Source: Coenobita brevimanus (Eukaryota; Arthropoda; Malacostraca; Decapoda; Coenobitidae). From it: DNA of 64,000 bases. The position numbers and the translations under genes are program-made. Below, in pieces: positions 25,355-36,240 of the stretch; position 1 is the stretch's first letter, and each line of letters opens with the position of its first letter. The stretch covers positions 14,481,510 to 14,545,509 of the forward strand of contig CM064681.1 in assembly GCA_032717465.1 (NCBI GenBank). Reading direction: 5' to 3'. Under the pieces are notes generated by a model. It worked only from the letters and a program-made list of their open reading frames with translations. It was not told the DNA's origin and made no database searches.

Positions 25355-27420
25355 TTATTTTAAATCTCTCCAATATTTTGAGCCGTTTGATTTGTGTGTT
25401 AATTTCTTGGAGTTTTGAGCCTCTCTGTTAAAATTCTTCATCCTAAAATAAACTCTACATTTAACAAAATAGCATAGAGCCTCTTCAGGCACATTTACAT
25501 GTTTACATATTAAGCTAGTTAAAGTTTTCATGCATTTCTTTCCTGATTTTATTGTTTTATTCCCGTGGTAACAATGAAATAAATTTTCCATCACCTGAAG
25601 CTGTTCAAAAAATTCATTATATTGTGTCATCAGCTTTCCAGTTTTCCTTCATACATCTATCCAGGTATTATCATCTGGTTGCACATTATTCCCAAGGTAT
25701 GCATATCTTGGGAATTTGTGGGCAATAAACCCACCAACATACCTTAACCCCTCTGTTTGCAAAGCAGTCTTCTAATTTCCTCTCGTTGGCATTGAAGGAT
25801 ACTTGCCTCCAATATCATATCTTCGGTCAGAAGAGAAGAGCATCGCTGAAAGCAGCAATTCTGACTCGATTGTTTCTGTGTCCGAGACGTCATTTTCTGA
25901 TCCACCACCATCCTTCTCTGATAAAGAAACATCATGTTTTTCCTTTGTTGTATTTTAACTGCTCCCCACCAATTCACAGTTTTTACCAAGAAGGTATGAT
26001 CTTATCCTATACTTTACTTGAATTGCGGACGGGTGCTGATAAAAGGCTCCCATTTGCCTCAGATAACCAAACATGTGTTCTAAGCAGTCTTGATTTAATC
26101 TCTAAGTTAAGATATAAGCAAGTCCAAAGCTGTTATGTAGGAATTCATACAACTTGAGCAACGACTGGGAGGATACAATTATTCCTCTTTGAAATGGATA
26201 TAACCTGTCTGTACCGCCAACTTTCATGTTCTTGATAGTTTGCAACATGGTGTTTGTGACATCAGCTTGGTCTCTTAACTGAATCCCCAAAGCTGCTCTT
26301 GATTGTATCCATTGGGTGTTTTAGAACTGAAAACATCAAACCATGAATCTACTAATGATATGAACTTACTTATCATCCTAGTCTTTGCTCTTGAGAAGTC
26401 CTTGCTCTGCAAAGTATTTTATTGATCTAGCAGTTGTTTCTGATAGCAGTTGCGCAGCTAGTCTAAAGTTCATCTTTTTTACTCCTTCAACATCTACGTG
26501 CTTGTGTGACAAGTGGTGAGCTGTTATTAAATCATTTTCACTTCTGATGATAATTCTTGTAATGCTACCGTTTGTTACAGTTGCCTTGGAATTACCATGC
26601 AGAATGAATCCATGATCTAAAGGATTATTCCTAACCAGCTTTGATAGGTGGGGAGCACCAGCGAACATAAATATTGGCCGAGAAGAGGCAGCTGCGTTTG
26701 GGAAATATGTGTTATCCACATTTATATCCAAACATTTCCATAACATCAAATTTGTAGAGCCAAGATCACTAACCATAGCCACACTAACACTAACAAATCC
26801 AGCTGCCTCTACTTTTAGAATTATGCTAAACAAAATGTCTCTGGTCATTTCACAAATTCATACTACACAAGCTGTTTCCATGCCTTTGTCAGTCCTCTAA
26901 TCATGGCACATTGTACTCTACGTTTTGGATCAAACAGAGTGTCCTTTCCAATGTCATATGACCAATCCTGAGCAACTGAAGTCTCATCAATAGATCGAAC
27001 AAACAGCCGGCCATACTCAGACGTAGTAGAAGCTTGTTGATGCATAAAGTTAACTACCGGATGCAAAATTCCTGGCTGCACATCAAATTTGGATACCCAC
27101 CGGCTGGTGGTGGCAGACGAAGGTAGAGAGAGGTTCCATTTTTCCCTTATGAACCGGTAGGCTTTAGGACTTAAGGTCCTTAGAGTCTGAGCTTTACTAA
27201 TGTTCTCTTCCTGCCAAAATTTAACAAGCTTCGACGTTAAAAAATGGTCAATTTAGTTTTTTGAGAAGTGATCACTCAAAGCTTTGGAAGCATCTTGGTG
27301 ACATTTGCTTTTAACACTTTCTACATCTTTCCTTGATTCTATTTTTTCCTGATATTTGATGTTTAAGGCATGTAAATATTCTCTTTCTTTCGTGATAACT
27401 GTAAGTTCATTTTTTAGATC
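25355..27420 (-). pseudogene. P-element/THAP9-like transposase, body
   Basis: Reading from 27420 down, the pieces are a coiled coil (IDLKNELTVITKEREYLHAL), a block with KCHQDASKALSDHFS, the KLVKFWQEENISKAQTL and SPKAYRFIREKW blocks, the catalytic region with DETSVAQDWSYDIGKDTLFD and CAMIRGLTKAWKQ (27081-26863), VSDLGSTNLMLWKC and FAGAPHLSKLVRNNPLDHGF (26848-26378), the PFQRGIIVSSQSLL region (26290-26102), then YAYLGNNVQPDDNTWID and a C-terminal VPEEALCYFVKCRVYFRM (25630-25355). These blocks in this order are those of P-element transposases and the THAP9 family, which cut DNA in a GTP-dependent reaction. Several frameshifts and stops, such as TGA after TWIDV near 25655, make it a pseudogene. 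A LINE fragment abuts it at 27420. Confidence 0.82.
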
Positions 27421-28055
27421 GATATTGTCCAGAAGTGTTCTCTCACTCTGCCTCCATGATCTTGTGTTGGCGCATACATGCTTACAATTGCCCACATTTG
27501 TAGTCCAACTTTCACTGGTACCCACACAATCCTTGAGCAAACTGATCCATACTCTCTTATATTCTCCTTCCATCTGTTACTGACAACAATACGCACCCCC
27601 TCTTTTGCCCTCTCATTCTTACCAACTCCCGCGCATATACCCCATCCACACTCCCATTCTTTCACACTCTCACCTCGCCATTTAGTTTCCGTTAATCCCC
27701 AAACATCCACTTTCGCACCCTCAAGCACCTGTACAATCTCTCTTTCACCTCATAATTTGCACCCCTTACATTCCACGTAACTATCCGTACCAAGTCCTTT
27801 GTTCGGTCCTTAGTCGTCACCTATTGGTCAGTCCTAGTCCAAGGCTTCTTGTTCGTACTTTTAGTTAGTTGCTTTCCGGAGAAGAGGACTAACCCTTCGC
27901 CAAACCACTTGTTTTCACGTAGGGAACACGTGTTGGTTGGATATAAGGTTACCACCCAGCGTTGTAAATGCTCTTCTAGTTTACAGGAAATCATTTGGCT
28001 TGCCACTCATTGTAGAGCTAACCCCCAAAACAGGGTATCACTACACCAAGTGTAG
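27421..28055 (-). mobile_element. LINE alpha 5' fragment (endonuclease part only)
   Basis: Minus-strand reading gives TKDRTKDLVRI, VDVWGLTETKWRGE, GVRIVVSNRWKENIREYGSV and VSMYAPTQDHGGRVREHFW, the start of the APE endonuclease of LINE alpha. It corresponds to 15562-15950 of the long copy. The upstream part (27821-28006), with SLRENKWFGEGLVLFSGK, may be 5' leader of the same LINE; that is an inference. The fragment keeps the 5' end and lacks everything after the endonuclease start, the opposite of the usual 5' truncation. It lies between the P-element coiled coil and the THAP exon. Confidence 0.65.
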
Positions 28056-28195
28056 GACTAGTGATGGGAGTCCCTGCATGTTCATGAACCTGCTGGTCCT
28101 CCAGATGTCTGTGCCGCCGCTGTCCGCGCGTGGAGTGCAAGCTGCAAAATTAATGAGACATTAGTTTTTCACCTATGTGGGTAGACAAAACATCA
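28056..28195 (+). repeat. Dispersed direct repeat, unit 1
   Basis: GGACTAGTGATGGGAGTCCC, GTCTGTGCCGCCGCTGTCC and ACCTATGTGGGTAGACAAA recur in the same order at 28367-28511. The two units of about 140 bp differ by small indels. They lie in the presumed intron of the P-type gene; the function is unknown. Confidence 0.75.
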
Positions 28196-28366
28196 CATAC
28201 CGTAGATAATTATATGTACAATAATCGACGTTATAGAATAAAAAATAAAAGAAAGATTCCTTCTACAAAAAAAACAAAATAAACAGACGGGTTATAGTTG
28301 CAATCTCAATTTCATTTGTGCTGCAGTTAGTGTTACATCATATTAATTACCTTTGACACCTGAAAG

Positions 28367-28511
28367 GACTAGTGATGGGAGTCCCTGCATGTTCACGCAC
28401 CTACTGGTCCTTCAGATGTGTCTGTGCCGCCGCTGTCCCCGCGTGGCGTGCTAGCTGCGTGCAAGCTGCAAAATTCATGAGACATTAGTTCTACCTATGT
28501 GGGTAGACAAA
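28367..28511 (+). repeat. Dispersed direct repeat, unit 2
   Basis: Second copy of the 28056-28195 unit, with an insertion of about 10 bp (GCTAGCTGCGT) before GCAAGCTGCAAAATT. The interval between units is about 170 bp of AT-rich sequence. Confidence 0.75.
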
Positions 28512-28923
28512 CCACAGGTAATATCACTCCTATATTTAGCTTAATAAACACTAAGGATTTACTGATAACTTATACTCTTTTCCTGAAATGCACAGTTCCA
28601 TTTTAATATATATAACTAACTGAAAGAGAGAAGCAGAAGAGGAAGCGAGAATGGGGCAGGTCAGAGAGAAGCAAGAGAGTGATAGGATCTGGCATAGCAC
28701 AATTCATTAGCAAGGTATATTTCCACATTTATGCGAGATACAACATCTGAATACAGACTGTATACAACAGTAACAACTAATTATACATTTCTTTTATTAC
28801 ATCATTTATTTTCTATAAGGTCTCTTGTTAGCGTACCAGTTGTTACTACAAATTCACCCGTGAAATGGCAACACTCGACCCGCAAGGATTACTGTTACAT
28901 TGAGCCACAGTAAAAGCACTTAC

Positions 28924-29212
28924 CTTCTAAGATCGGGAGATAAAGAGTGGGCAGTGCTCCTTCCTTGAATTTCTTTTGTCTTGGAGGCACTGGTAAGCCA
29001 AGCAATTTATACTTACATTGCGTTCAAAGGCAGTAGTCTCAAAACGACGACTGCAAACAAAACCAGGTGAACGATTTTTATTAGTGTCACAGATTTCAAT
29101 CCATTTTTTTTTTCCCAAGTTCTTCATCTTTTGGCAGTGTATGGAACTGTATCCTATTATTACCTTTCACATGAATCGATTTGCACCCACTGACAATACA
29201 AACTGTTGGCAT
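28924..29212 (-). pseudogene. THAP-domain exon of the P-type transposase
   Basis: Starting at ATG 29212 the minus strand reads MPTVCIVSGC, then RIQFHTLPKDEELG, WIEICDTNKN, PGFVCSRRFETTAFE, and LLGLPVPPRQKKFKEGALPT. This is the order of a C2CH THAP DNA-binding domain followed by its usual downstream segment. The zinc ligand His is replaced (CSRR instead of CSRH). An extra A in an A-run near 29105 and another shift near 29020 break the frame. The exon ends at a consensus donor GTAAGT (28923-28918). P-element and THAP9 transposases carry this domain at the N-terminus, so it most likely belongs with 25355-27420. Confidence 0.75.
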
Positions 29213-30687
29213 GTGCACAGAACATACCAATTTGCGATCGTCACTGAACTCGCCCGGCAGTACAACAGACAGCCCAGGCCTGGGAACTCATAGCACACGA
29301 CAGGAAGGTGAGTGACTGGCCGGAGTGACTGAGTCCTGACTATCAGGCTGAGACCCTCAGACATCTGGATAATCTGTGACGTCATGAGCAGACAGAGAGA
29401 CGTTCCCCCCCCAGGTGTGAAACTACGTCTTAATCTCTTCACCCTGACTGATAATTCAGAATTTTTTCATACGTAGTTACATTATATAGCTGCTACAACA
29501 CATTCTGAGAATCGTAATCTGCTTCAAACCACCAGGTAAAGGAGTCAGCTACCGTTCGATCAAGCCGGGTGGTGGGATCGAGGGAGGGAGGCAGCATCTA
29601 TATAATGTAAATACTTATGACAAAATTCTGACTGCACAGTTACATAATAAAAGAGAGTGATGCAAAAGAGAATGAGCGTTAAACTTGTATTGGCTTCAAA
29701 TGTAAAATATTGTAATATTTAAATTAACATTCAGGTTTGCTTGGATTTGTGTCTGATAGAGAATCATGCTCTTGAACAGAAGTCATCCTCAGAGACACAT
29801 GCAGAAAAACAAACGGAAAGACAGGCATATGCCTTGGAGAGATTGGTCATTGTTGTTATTATATACTTTATAGCAATTCATTTAGTAAGCCAGGTTGAAT
29901 ATAAACTATTCCTGCAAGGAACAGGAAAGACACGGACACACGCAATTTAAGATTACGAATATTTGTTATTTTATTCTTTCTAAAGACAAACGTTTACATC
30001 CATCGTGGGAAAGAAATCGCCTCGTAAATAAGACAGACAGACAGTCAAACACACAGACAGACACAGATTCTGGAGTGTCGATTCACGTTGAATTATATTC
30101 TTGATTTAACCAGACATTATTCAGATTTAGTGATAAAAGACTCTTCTTGTAAAAGAAAACGCGATAGGCAATTAGGTAGACGGACAAGGTGAAAGACCAA
30201 CAGATAGTGTCTCAGTTATTATTTCACATTGTTATTTCACTCCTCCTGAAAACAGCCGATTATATTCAGCAAAAGTAAGAATAAACCCTTTCTATAGATG
30301 AAGACGTGAAAGAAAGAGAAACAGGTAAAAACAAAACAGAACGAAAATGAAGCAGTATCTGAATTATTAGTTCACATTAACAGCAGTTATCAGTTCACAT
30401 TAAATGGTATTGCGATGTTGTTACTGCCAGATGATTTTATTCAGTTGAAGTGATAATACGACTCTCCTGGACAGGATGACGTAAAGCATATGAAGACTCA
30501 CTGACTAACAAACGCCCTCGAAATGAATAAACTGCTGTTTTATTCCTGCTACTAGCTAGGTGTTACACAGATATTTTTACTTACTGAATTACATTAATTA
30601 CACCCTCGCTCTCGAAGACAGAGCCGGCGTTAATTTTCAACAGGACTGAGTAATGACCTCTCTTCATTCCTTATTTTTTAAAACACA

Positions 30688-30690
<3 letters not shown>
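29213..30690. other. No gene recognised; old repeat-like AT-rich sequence
   Basis: No frame here has a recognisable domain. From about 29900 to 30480 a loosely repeated theme (TTATTCAG, GTGATAA, ACGACTCT and AGACAG runs) suggests decayed repeats. The 27-bp motif AAAGGAGTCAGCTACC... at 29535 recurs with few changes at 30738. Confidence 0.5.

Positions 30691-30720
<30 letters not shown>
30690..30720. repeat. (GT)n microsatellite
   Basis: About 15 GT units. It underlies a spurious Cys-Val-rich open frame. Confidence 0.95.
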
Positions 30721-30723
<3 letters not shown>

Positions 30724-30726
30724 TCA

Positions 30727-31530
30727 TACCGCGAAGAAAAGGAGTGAGCTACCTCTCGATCAAGAGATCAAGGAAGGTGGTTATAGTTGGGAATGGACGT
30801 AGGGAGGAGAAAGGGAGGGGATTTCGAGCTGTGTCCGAACACAAGATCATTCTTTGTTTCCTGGCCGCAGCATCGACAAGGCCTCGATACATTCTTTGGA
30901 TCGCGATCACGGAGGAGAATAGATACGGAGCAACGACCCAACGTTAAAATTGCGAGACCCCCAACTTCACGCCATCAAGTACACAAGCTACATGATAGAG
31001 AATGGGAATCAAACAAAATGTTTATCTGGGATACTATGGTAAATTTTTGATTCGGGAATATGTCTACCACGTGAGACTAAGGAAGGTATTTTACCAACAA
31101 TAACTACATGATGCATGAGCATCGCTCACCTTTAATGCCATGTGGGTGGTGAATAATATGCCAAATATTATATTATGATCTCAAAGATTCATACCAATAA
31201 CATAAGTTCGCGACGTGGAACTTAATGGATGTATTAAAAATGCAAACAAGAATATTATAGTGTGATTATTAGTTAATGGGTATGACCGTGTGCCACATGC
31301 AAGTTAGGCTGCATTATTATGCCGAAAACATCCAGATGGGAATAGAAAATCCATAGCCGTATGTTGCTTTAGCTTCATTATCCCAAGTGTCATGCTAATT
31401 TAACAGAAAAATATAAAAACTAATCTTCAATAAAGCCCTTACCTTGTTTTCAGATGGATGTCCACCACATAATTTCAGATATACAACAAAATAATAAATA
31501 CCACTTCCTCCGACAAATATACAATATGAA
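30727..31530. other. No gene recognised
   Basis: AT-rich unique-looking sequence, apart from the AAAGGAGTGAGCTACC motif at 30738 shared with 29535. No domain or intact repeat boundary was seen. Confidence 0.5.
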
Positions 31531-31532
31531 AA

Positions 31533-31726
31533 CAACGCTGGGTCTGGTTAGTACTTGGATGGGTGACCGCCTGGGAACACCAGATGCTGTTGGCATAACG
31601 TTCTCCCTACGTGTCAAGTGGGGTTGGTGGAGGATTAGTGTCCCTCCCTGTAAAACAATTAACTCTAAGCCCTTTTCCACCCCGTTTGGGATACATGGCG
31701 TCTGGCAATGAATGAATGAACGAAAA
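31533..31726 (+). mobile_element. 5S rRNA-derived SINE (copy 2)
   Basis: 31533-31594 is the 3' half of a 5S rRNA: CAACGCTGGG, GGTTAGTACTTGGATGGGTG, ACCGCCTGGGAACACCAGATG and CTGTTGGC. It keeps the intermediate element and C-box of the 5S internal promoter but not the first ~45 bases. The body and the GGCAATGAATGAATGAACG tail equal those of copy 1 at 18627-18814, plus 10 extra bases after the head. Two independent copies with the same head-body junction show this is a mobile SINE and not a lone 5S pseudogene. Confidence 0.85.
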
Positions 31727-31739
31727 ACAAAATTAAATG

Positions 31740-32230
31740 TAGCTGACGTATTTCCAAAGCTGGAGATAAATGTATGAGGTCATATTACACAATATTTTCG
31801 AGCATATGCCATTAAAAAGGAAACATATGGCAAAGGTTTTATGTGGTTCGTAACCAATACATAGCCTATAAACGATAATTCAGTTTTCATATGCCTTTGT
31901 GTAATGATACCAATATGCTGGGCAAATTTCATGTGACATAAATGAGTACTTTTCATCATACCATATTTCGTGCTGCAAAAAAAAAAATAATAATAATAAT
32001 AATAATAATGATGAAATTTACATTGCAAGGCGTACACATGCATACTGTGCAAACTAATTATCTTATAAAACACATAACTAATGTGTAGGCCTGCCAACAT
32101 CAATGTAGGCTACCTTACAGGAAACCAAAGAGCTTTGGGAGGCTCAATTGGCACACAACTGCATGTGATGGTACACAAATGTCTATTAATCAATACTTAC
32201 ATACATCCACAGTGTTACTTACCAACCTAT
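31740..32230. other. No gene recognised
   Basis: AT-rich sequence with an (AAT)n run near 31984-32010. Nothing coding was seen. Confidence 0.5.
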
Positions 32231-32245
32231 GTGCCTACCCCTCCC

Positions 32246-32283
<38 letters not shown>

Positions 32284-32765
32284 TTACATCTGTCTATCTA
32301 TCTATTTTTTTTTTTTTTTTTTTTTTTTATAATGGCCATCACCCTGAAGGGGCATTAGGCCAGCAAGAATCGATAATCATGAAAGCCAAAATAATGATAT
32401 GAAATATTTACATCTATTTCATACGAATATTAAGTTATTATTCATGATTATGAAACATAACAAGTAATAAAGAATACATCAGTATACATGGATAGTACCA
32501 GGACAAATACTTCCATCTATACATCACATGTAGACTCATTACTATGCTACTACAAAATAATCAAATACTTATCAAATTTATATATATAAAAAATAAATAA
32601 ATAAATAAAAGGAATAATTACAAATTTACTGGTCCTGAACAAAAGAAAAAAAAAATACACGTTTATATAAATGTAACCTCCTCTTGAGGTTCACAAATAT
32701 ATAAAAGTGTATTGACGTATTTACATATGTACAAAAACCATATCCCTATATATAAAAAGAAAAAA

Positions 32766-32766
<1 letters not shown>

Positions 32767-32845
<79 letters not shown>
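32767..32845. repeat. (TA)n microsatellite inside LINE 3' UTR
   Basis: About 38 TA units within the 3' untranslated part of the LINE. Confidence 0.93.
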
Positions 32846-32850
<5 letters not shown>

Positions 32851-32931
32851 TAATAAATAAGGAAACCACAACCAAGTTCATAAAATTAATCACAACTCTC
32901 TGAGTAGTCTGGTCTCTTTCAGGAAAGTCAT

Positions 32932-35900
32932 CTATTTATTAGTCACACCAACGTCCCCATCACCCAAGACAGAATCAAGTGTGAAAGGGAGCGTATTTGC
33001 CCTACAGTAGGCAGCCAGAGAGGTACGTTCCCTAGCATACCTACTGCAGTACAAAAGGATGTGACTGATAGATAACACCGCGTCACAGGTGGTACAACGC
33101 GGTGGAAATTGTCTGTTAATATATGGTAACATATGTGTTACTAGGGTGGAATTCATGCGGAGGCGGGCTTAAGCGACCTCCTCCCGTCTGTTTCCTCGGG
33201 AGGAACTGGACCAGTCACATATGGTCCTTTTGACAGATGGAATTGCCAGGTCGGTCCACTGACTTTGCCACAGAAGATTAATTGATTTCTTTCCGAAAGA
33301 GAGACTAGACTGTAGCTCACGAGGAACGTCCCAAGTCTCCTCGAGTTCTACAGCCGATTTAGCTAGTACGTCAGCCTGCCAATTGCCGTAAATACCGCAA
33401 TGACCAGGCACCCAGATCAGAGAGAAGGATTTAGCACATGTGTGCAGCTTATTGATAATGCGGCTCAGGACCTCATGCGAATCAGTCCTACATGAATGAA
33501 TTGCCTGAAGGGCTGACTTAGAGTCCGAAAAAATGACAAAACTGTTGTGATCTGAACGCAAAGCAAAGTCTATAGCTTGATCTATGGCAAATAATTCGGC
33601 AGTGAATACAGACGTATGGGGGGGCAAGTGAAAACGGATGCGGCACTCCGTAGACCACACACTCGCACCCACACATTCATCCATCTTAGAGCCATCGGTG
33701 CACAAGTGGAATGATGCTAGGTGTCTAATGAGGATCATCCGGAACAACTGTCGTACCTCCACCTCCAGCGCCCTGTACTTTGCGACGGGGAGCCAGTCAG
33801 TATTAAATGTGGTAGCAAGAGACTCCCAGGGTGCTATTTTTGATGTTAAAACCTGATCCCCATTAGAAAGGTCGTACCCTAACACCTCACAGAGGAAGCG
33901 AAGCCTCACAGCCACCGGCTTGAGGGCCGCATACAGCAGGTATTCCTACTGTAGGAGGATCCGACAAGTTGGAAGGCCAAGTGAGCATTTACGGTCGGTA
34001 GTGATATCGTAAGAAAATAGCAGTGGTCACGTCGTAAACGGAGGGGAGGCACATTAGCCTCCACTTCCAACCGCTCCACACGAGTACATCGAAGGGCTCC
34101 AAGACATATACGCAAGCACACGTTCTGAAGCACATCAAGTCTACGGAGTACAGCATCCGATGCCGACCCATACACTTGTAAGCCATAGTCAAGCTTAGAA
34201 CGGATAAGGGACTTATACACCATCAATAAAGACGTTCTGTCTGCTCCCCACGATTTACCGGAAAGAAACTTAAGGACGTTTACTTTTTTGCTACAAGAAA
34301 CAAGCAAATGATTAATATGTGTTCTCCAACTGAGCCTACTGTCAAAATGTAGACCCAGGAATCTTACTGAATTCTGAAAAGGTATCGGCTGATTATCTAA
34401 AGTCAAATGCAAAGGAGGTACGTTAATTTTACGAGTAAAAACAACACCGACACACTTAGGGATGGAAAATTTAAATCCCCACTCCAGGGCCCAACGCTGA
34501 ACAGATGCAAGTGCCAGTTGAATCTGCTCTGCCGAGGACTGTGCATTGCGGGAAGAGTGCCACACTGCACAGTCATCAGCATAGAGTGAGTATCTAATCG
34601 TCCTGGGGACGGAAGCAGACGACAGAATGTCATTAATGGCAACGCTGAACAAAGTAGGGCTAAGCACACTTCCTTGTGGTACCCCGTTCTCTTGGACAAA
34701 TATGTCCGAAGTTACATTACAGGGTAACCTGACAGAAAACGTTCTGTCAGTGAGGAAGTTCTGAAGGAAAATGGGCAAATTACCTCTTAAACCATAAGCG
34801 TAGAGTTTACGTTGTATTCCGTTTCGCCAGGTCATATCATAAGCCTTATGAATATCCAGAAAAATTCCTATCATGAATTCGCGATTGGCAAACGCCTCAG
34901 CTATGCAATGCTCCAGGTGCACTAAATGATCCAAAGTGGACCTGTACTTACGGGATCCACTTTGTTGATCATTTAACACACCCTTCGACTCTAAAACAAA
35001 AAGTAACCTTTTATTAACCATATATTCAAAGACCTTACATAGGCAGTCAGTCAGCGCAATAGGTCGAAACGAACTGGGACTCGTAAGGCGACCATCCCGG
35101 CGAGGTATCGGTATGACGTGCGCGTAGTGCCATGAGCTTGGGAACGTGCGAGACTCCCAAATCTCATTGTACACCTCTGACAGCTTACTCAGGTTGGCCT
35201 GAGTAAGATGTTGAATCATACCGTACGTAATGGTGGATGGACCGGGACTGGAGCCTTTACAGGATTTAAAGGCAAGGAGAAGTTCATCTAATTTAAATTC
35301 GGAGTTGTAGCTGGTATCTCCGTCTTCAGTGGCAAAGTCAAAATTTTGCAGCTCAGCCATACGCTTATGGTGGAGAAAGCGAGGATCGTAGTTGGCTGAG
35401 CTGCTTACCTGGGCAAAATGGTCGGCAATAGTATTGGCAATGTCCACGGGATCGTCAATGACATTCCCGGCCACCTCAAGTGTGGTAATCGGTGACCGGG
35501 TGTACTTGTTGTTTAGTACATTTATGGTGGACCAGTCCTGACTTAGTAGGGTGGAGCGATTCACCATGGACACAAAACTACGCCAGTTATTCCGTTTTGC
35601 CGCTTTAATTGTCCTCCTTGCCTCAGCCTTAGCTTCTTTGTAGGCAATAAAGTTTGATTCTGTTGGCTGTTTCTCAAAAATCCTGTATCTCCTATTGCGC
35701 TTTGTGAGTGCTTGTCGGCAATCTGGTGTCCACCACGAAACTCAACGCTTGTTTGGAATTGTAGATGTCTTGGGAATAGCAGCCTCAGCTGCGTGAATAA
35801 TGGAAGTGTGTAGGTGTGCAACTTTCTCATCAATGTTATCTCCCGATATATCTAGATTGGCGACCCGTGAGTAGTACCCCCAATCTGCTTTCTTAAAGTT

Positions 35901-36037
35901 AAATTTAGATGGTGGAGGAGGCCGAGAATCGTCGCGTGTATAAGAAAGAAAGATTGGAAAATGATCGCTACCCATCGAGTCGTCATATGGGTCCCAAGAG
36001 ATACGAGTAGGAGCAGAAAGAAGGATTTACACCACAT
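32932..36037 (-). pseudogene. LINE ORF2: endonuclease end, RT, RNase H, zinc finger
   Basis: From 36037 down: the end of an APE endonuclease (SWDPYDD, MGSDHFPIF), RT with SFRPIALTDCLCKVFEYMVN, SGSRKYRSTLDHL, FLDIHKAYDMTW, GVPQGSVLSPTLF and the YADDCAVW active site (35573-33906), RNase H with HLCTDGSKMD, FTAELFAIDQAI, FSDSKSALQAI and WVPGHCGIYGN (33915-33169), then a Cys-His cluster (RCTTCDAVLSISHILLYC near 33090). Lesions visible are TGA near 35742, a frameshift near 33910 and TAA near 33170, plus a further stop near 36020. It is otherwise well conserved, so the insertion is fairly young. The reverse transcriptase would copy its RNA at a nicked target. Confidence 0.85.
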
Positions 36038-36098
36038 GGTTGATCTCTAGATTAATATAACTGCTGTAATACTGTTTCTGTTTGATGATCACCGCTCC

Positions 36099-36121
36099 TA
36101 CTATCTATCTATTTATATTTA

Positions 36122-36162
<41 letters not shown>

Positions 36163-36183
36163 GTCTATCTATCTATCTATCTA

Positions 36184-36240
<57 letters not shown>
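36099..36240. repeat. (TATC)n(GT)n compound microsatellite
   Basis: About 90 bp of TATC units with a few variants runs directly into about 24 GT units. It adjoins the 5' end of the LINE. Confidence 0.95.

Larger units (their letters stand above)
32306..36098 (-). mobile_element. I-clade-like LINE, 5' truncated, poly(A)-tailed
   Basis: The 3' end on the minus strand is CCTTCAGGGTGATGGCCATTAT followed by about 24 A (32306-32329). Coding homology runs from about 36037 to 32932 and the 3' UTR includes a (TA)n block (32767-32845). Both flanks are (TATC)n-like (TCTATCTATCTATT near 32290 and TATCTATCTATTTATA near 36100), compatible with insertion into, and duplication of, a tetranucleotide repeat. 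Order EN-RT-RNase H-CCHC matches LINEs of the I group, which carry RNase H after RT. Confidence 0.82.

Noticed and set aside
31533..31594. Functional 5S rRNA gene
   Set aside because: The first ~45 bases are absent, and the same truncated head plus body occurs at 18627-18814, so it is a SINE.
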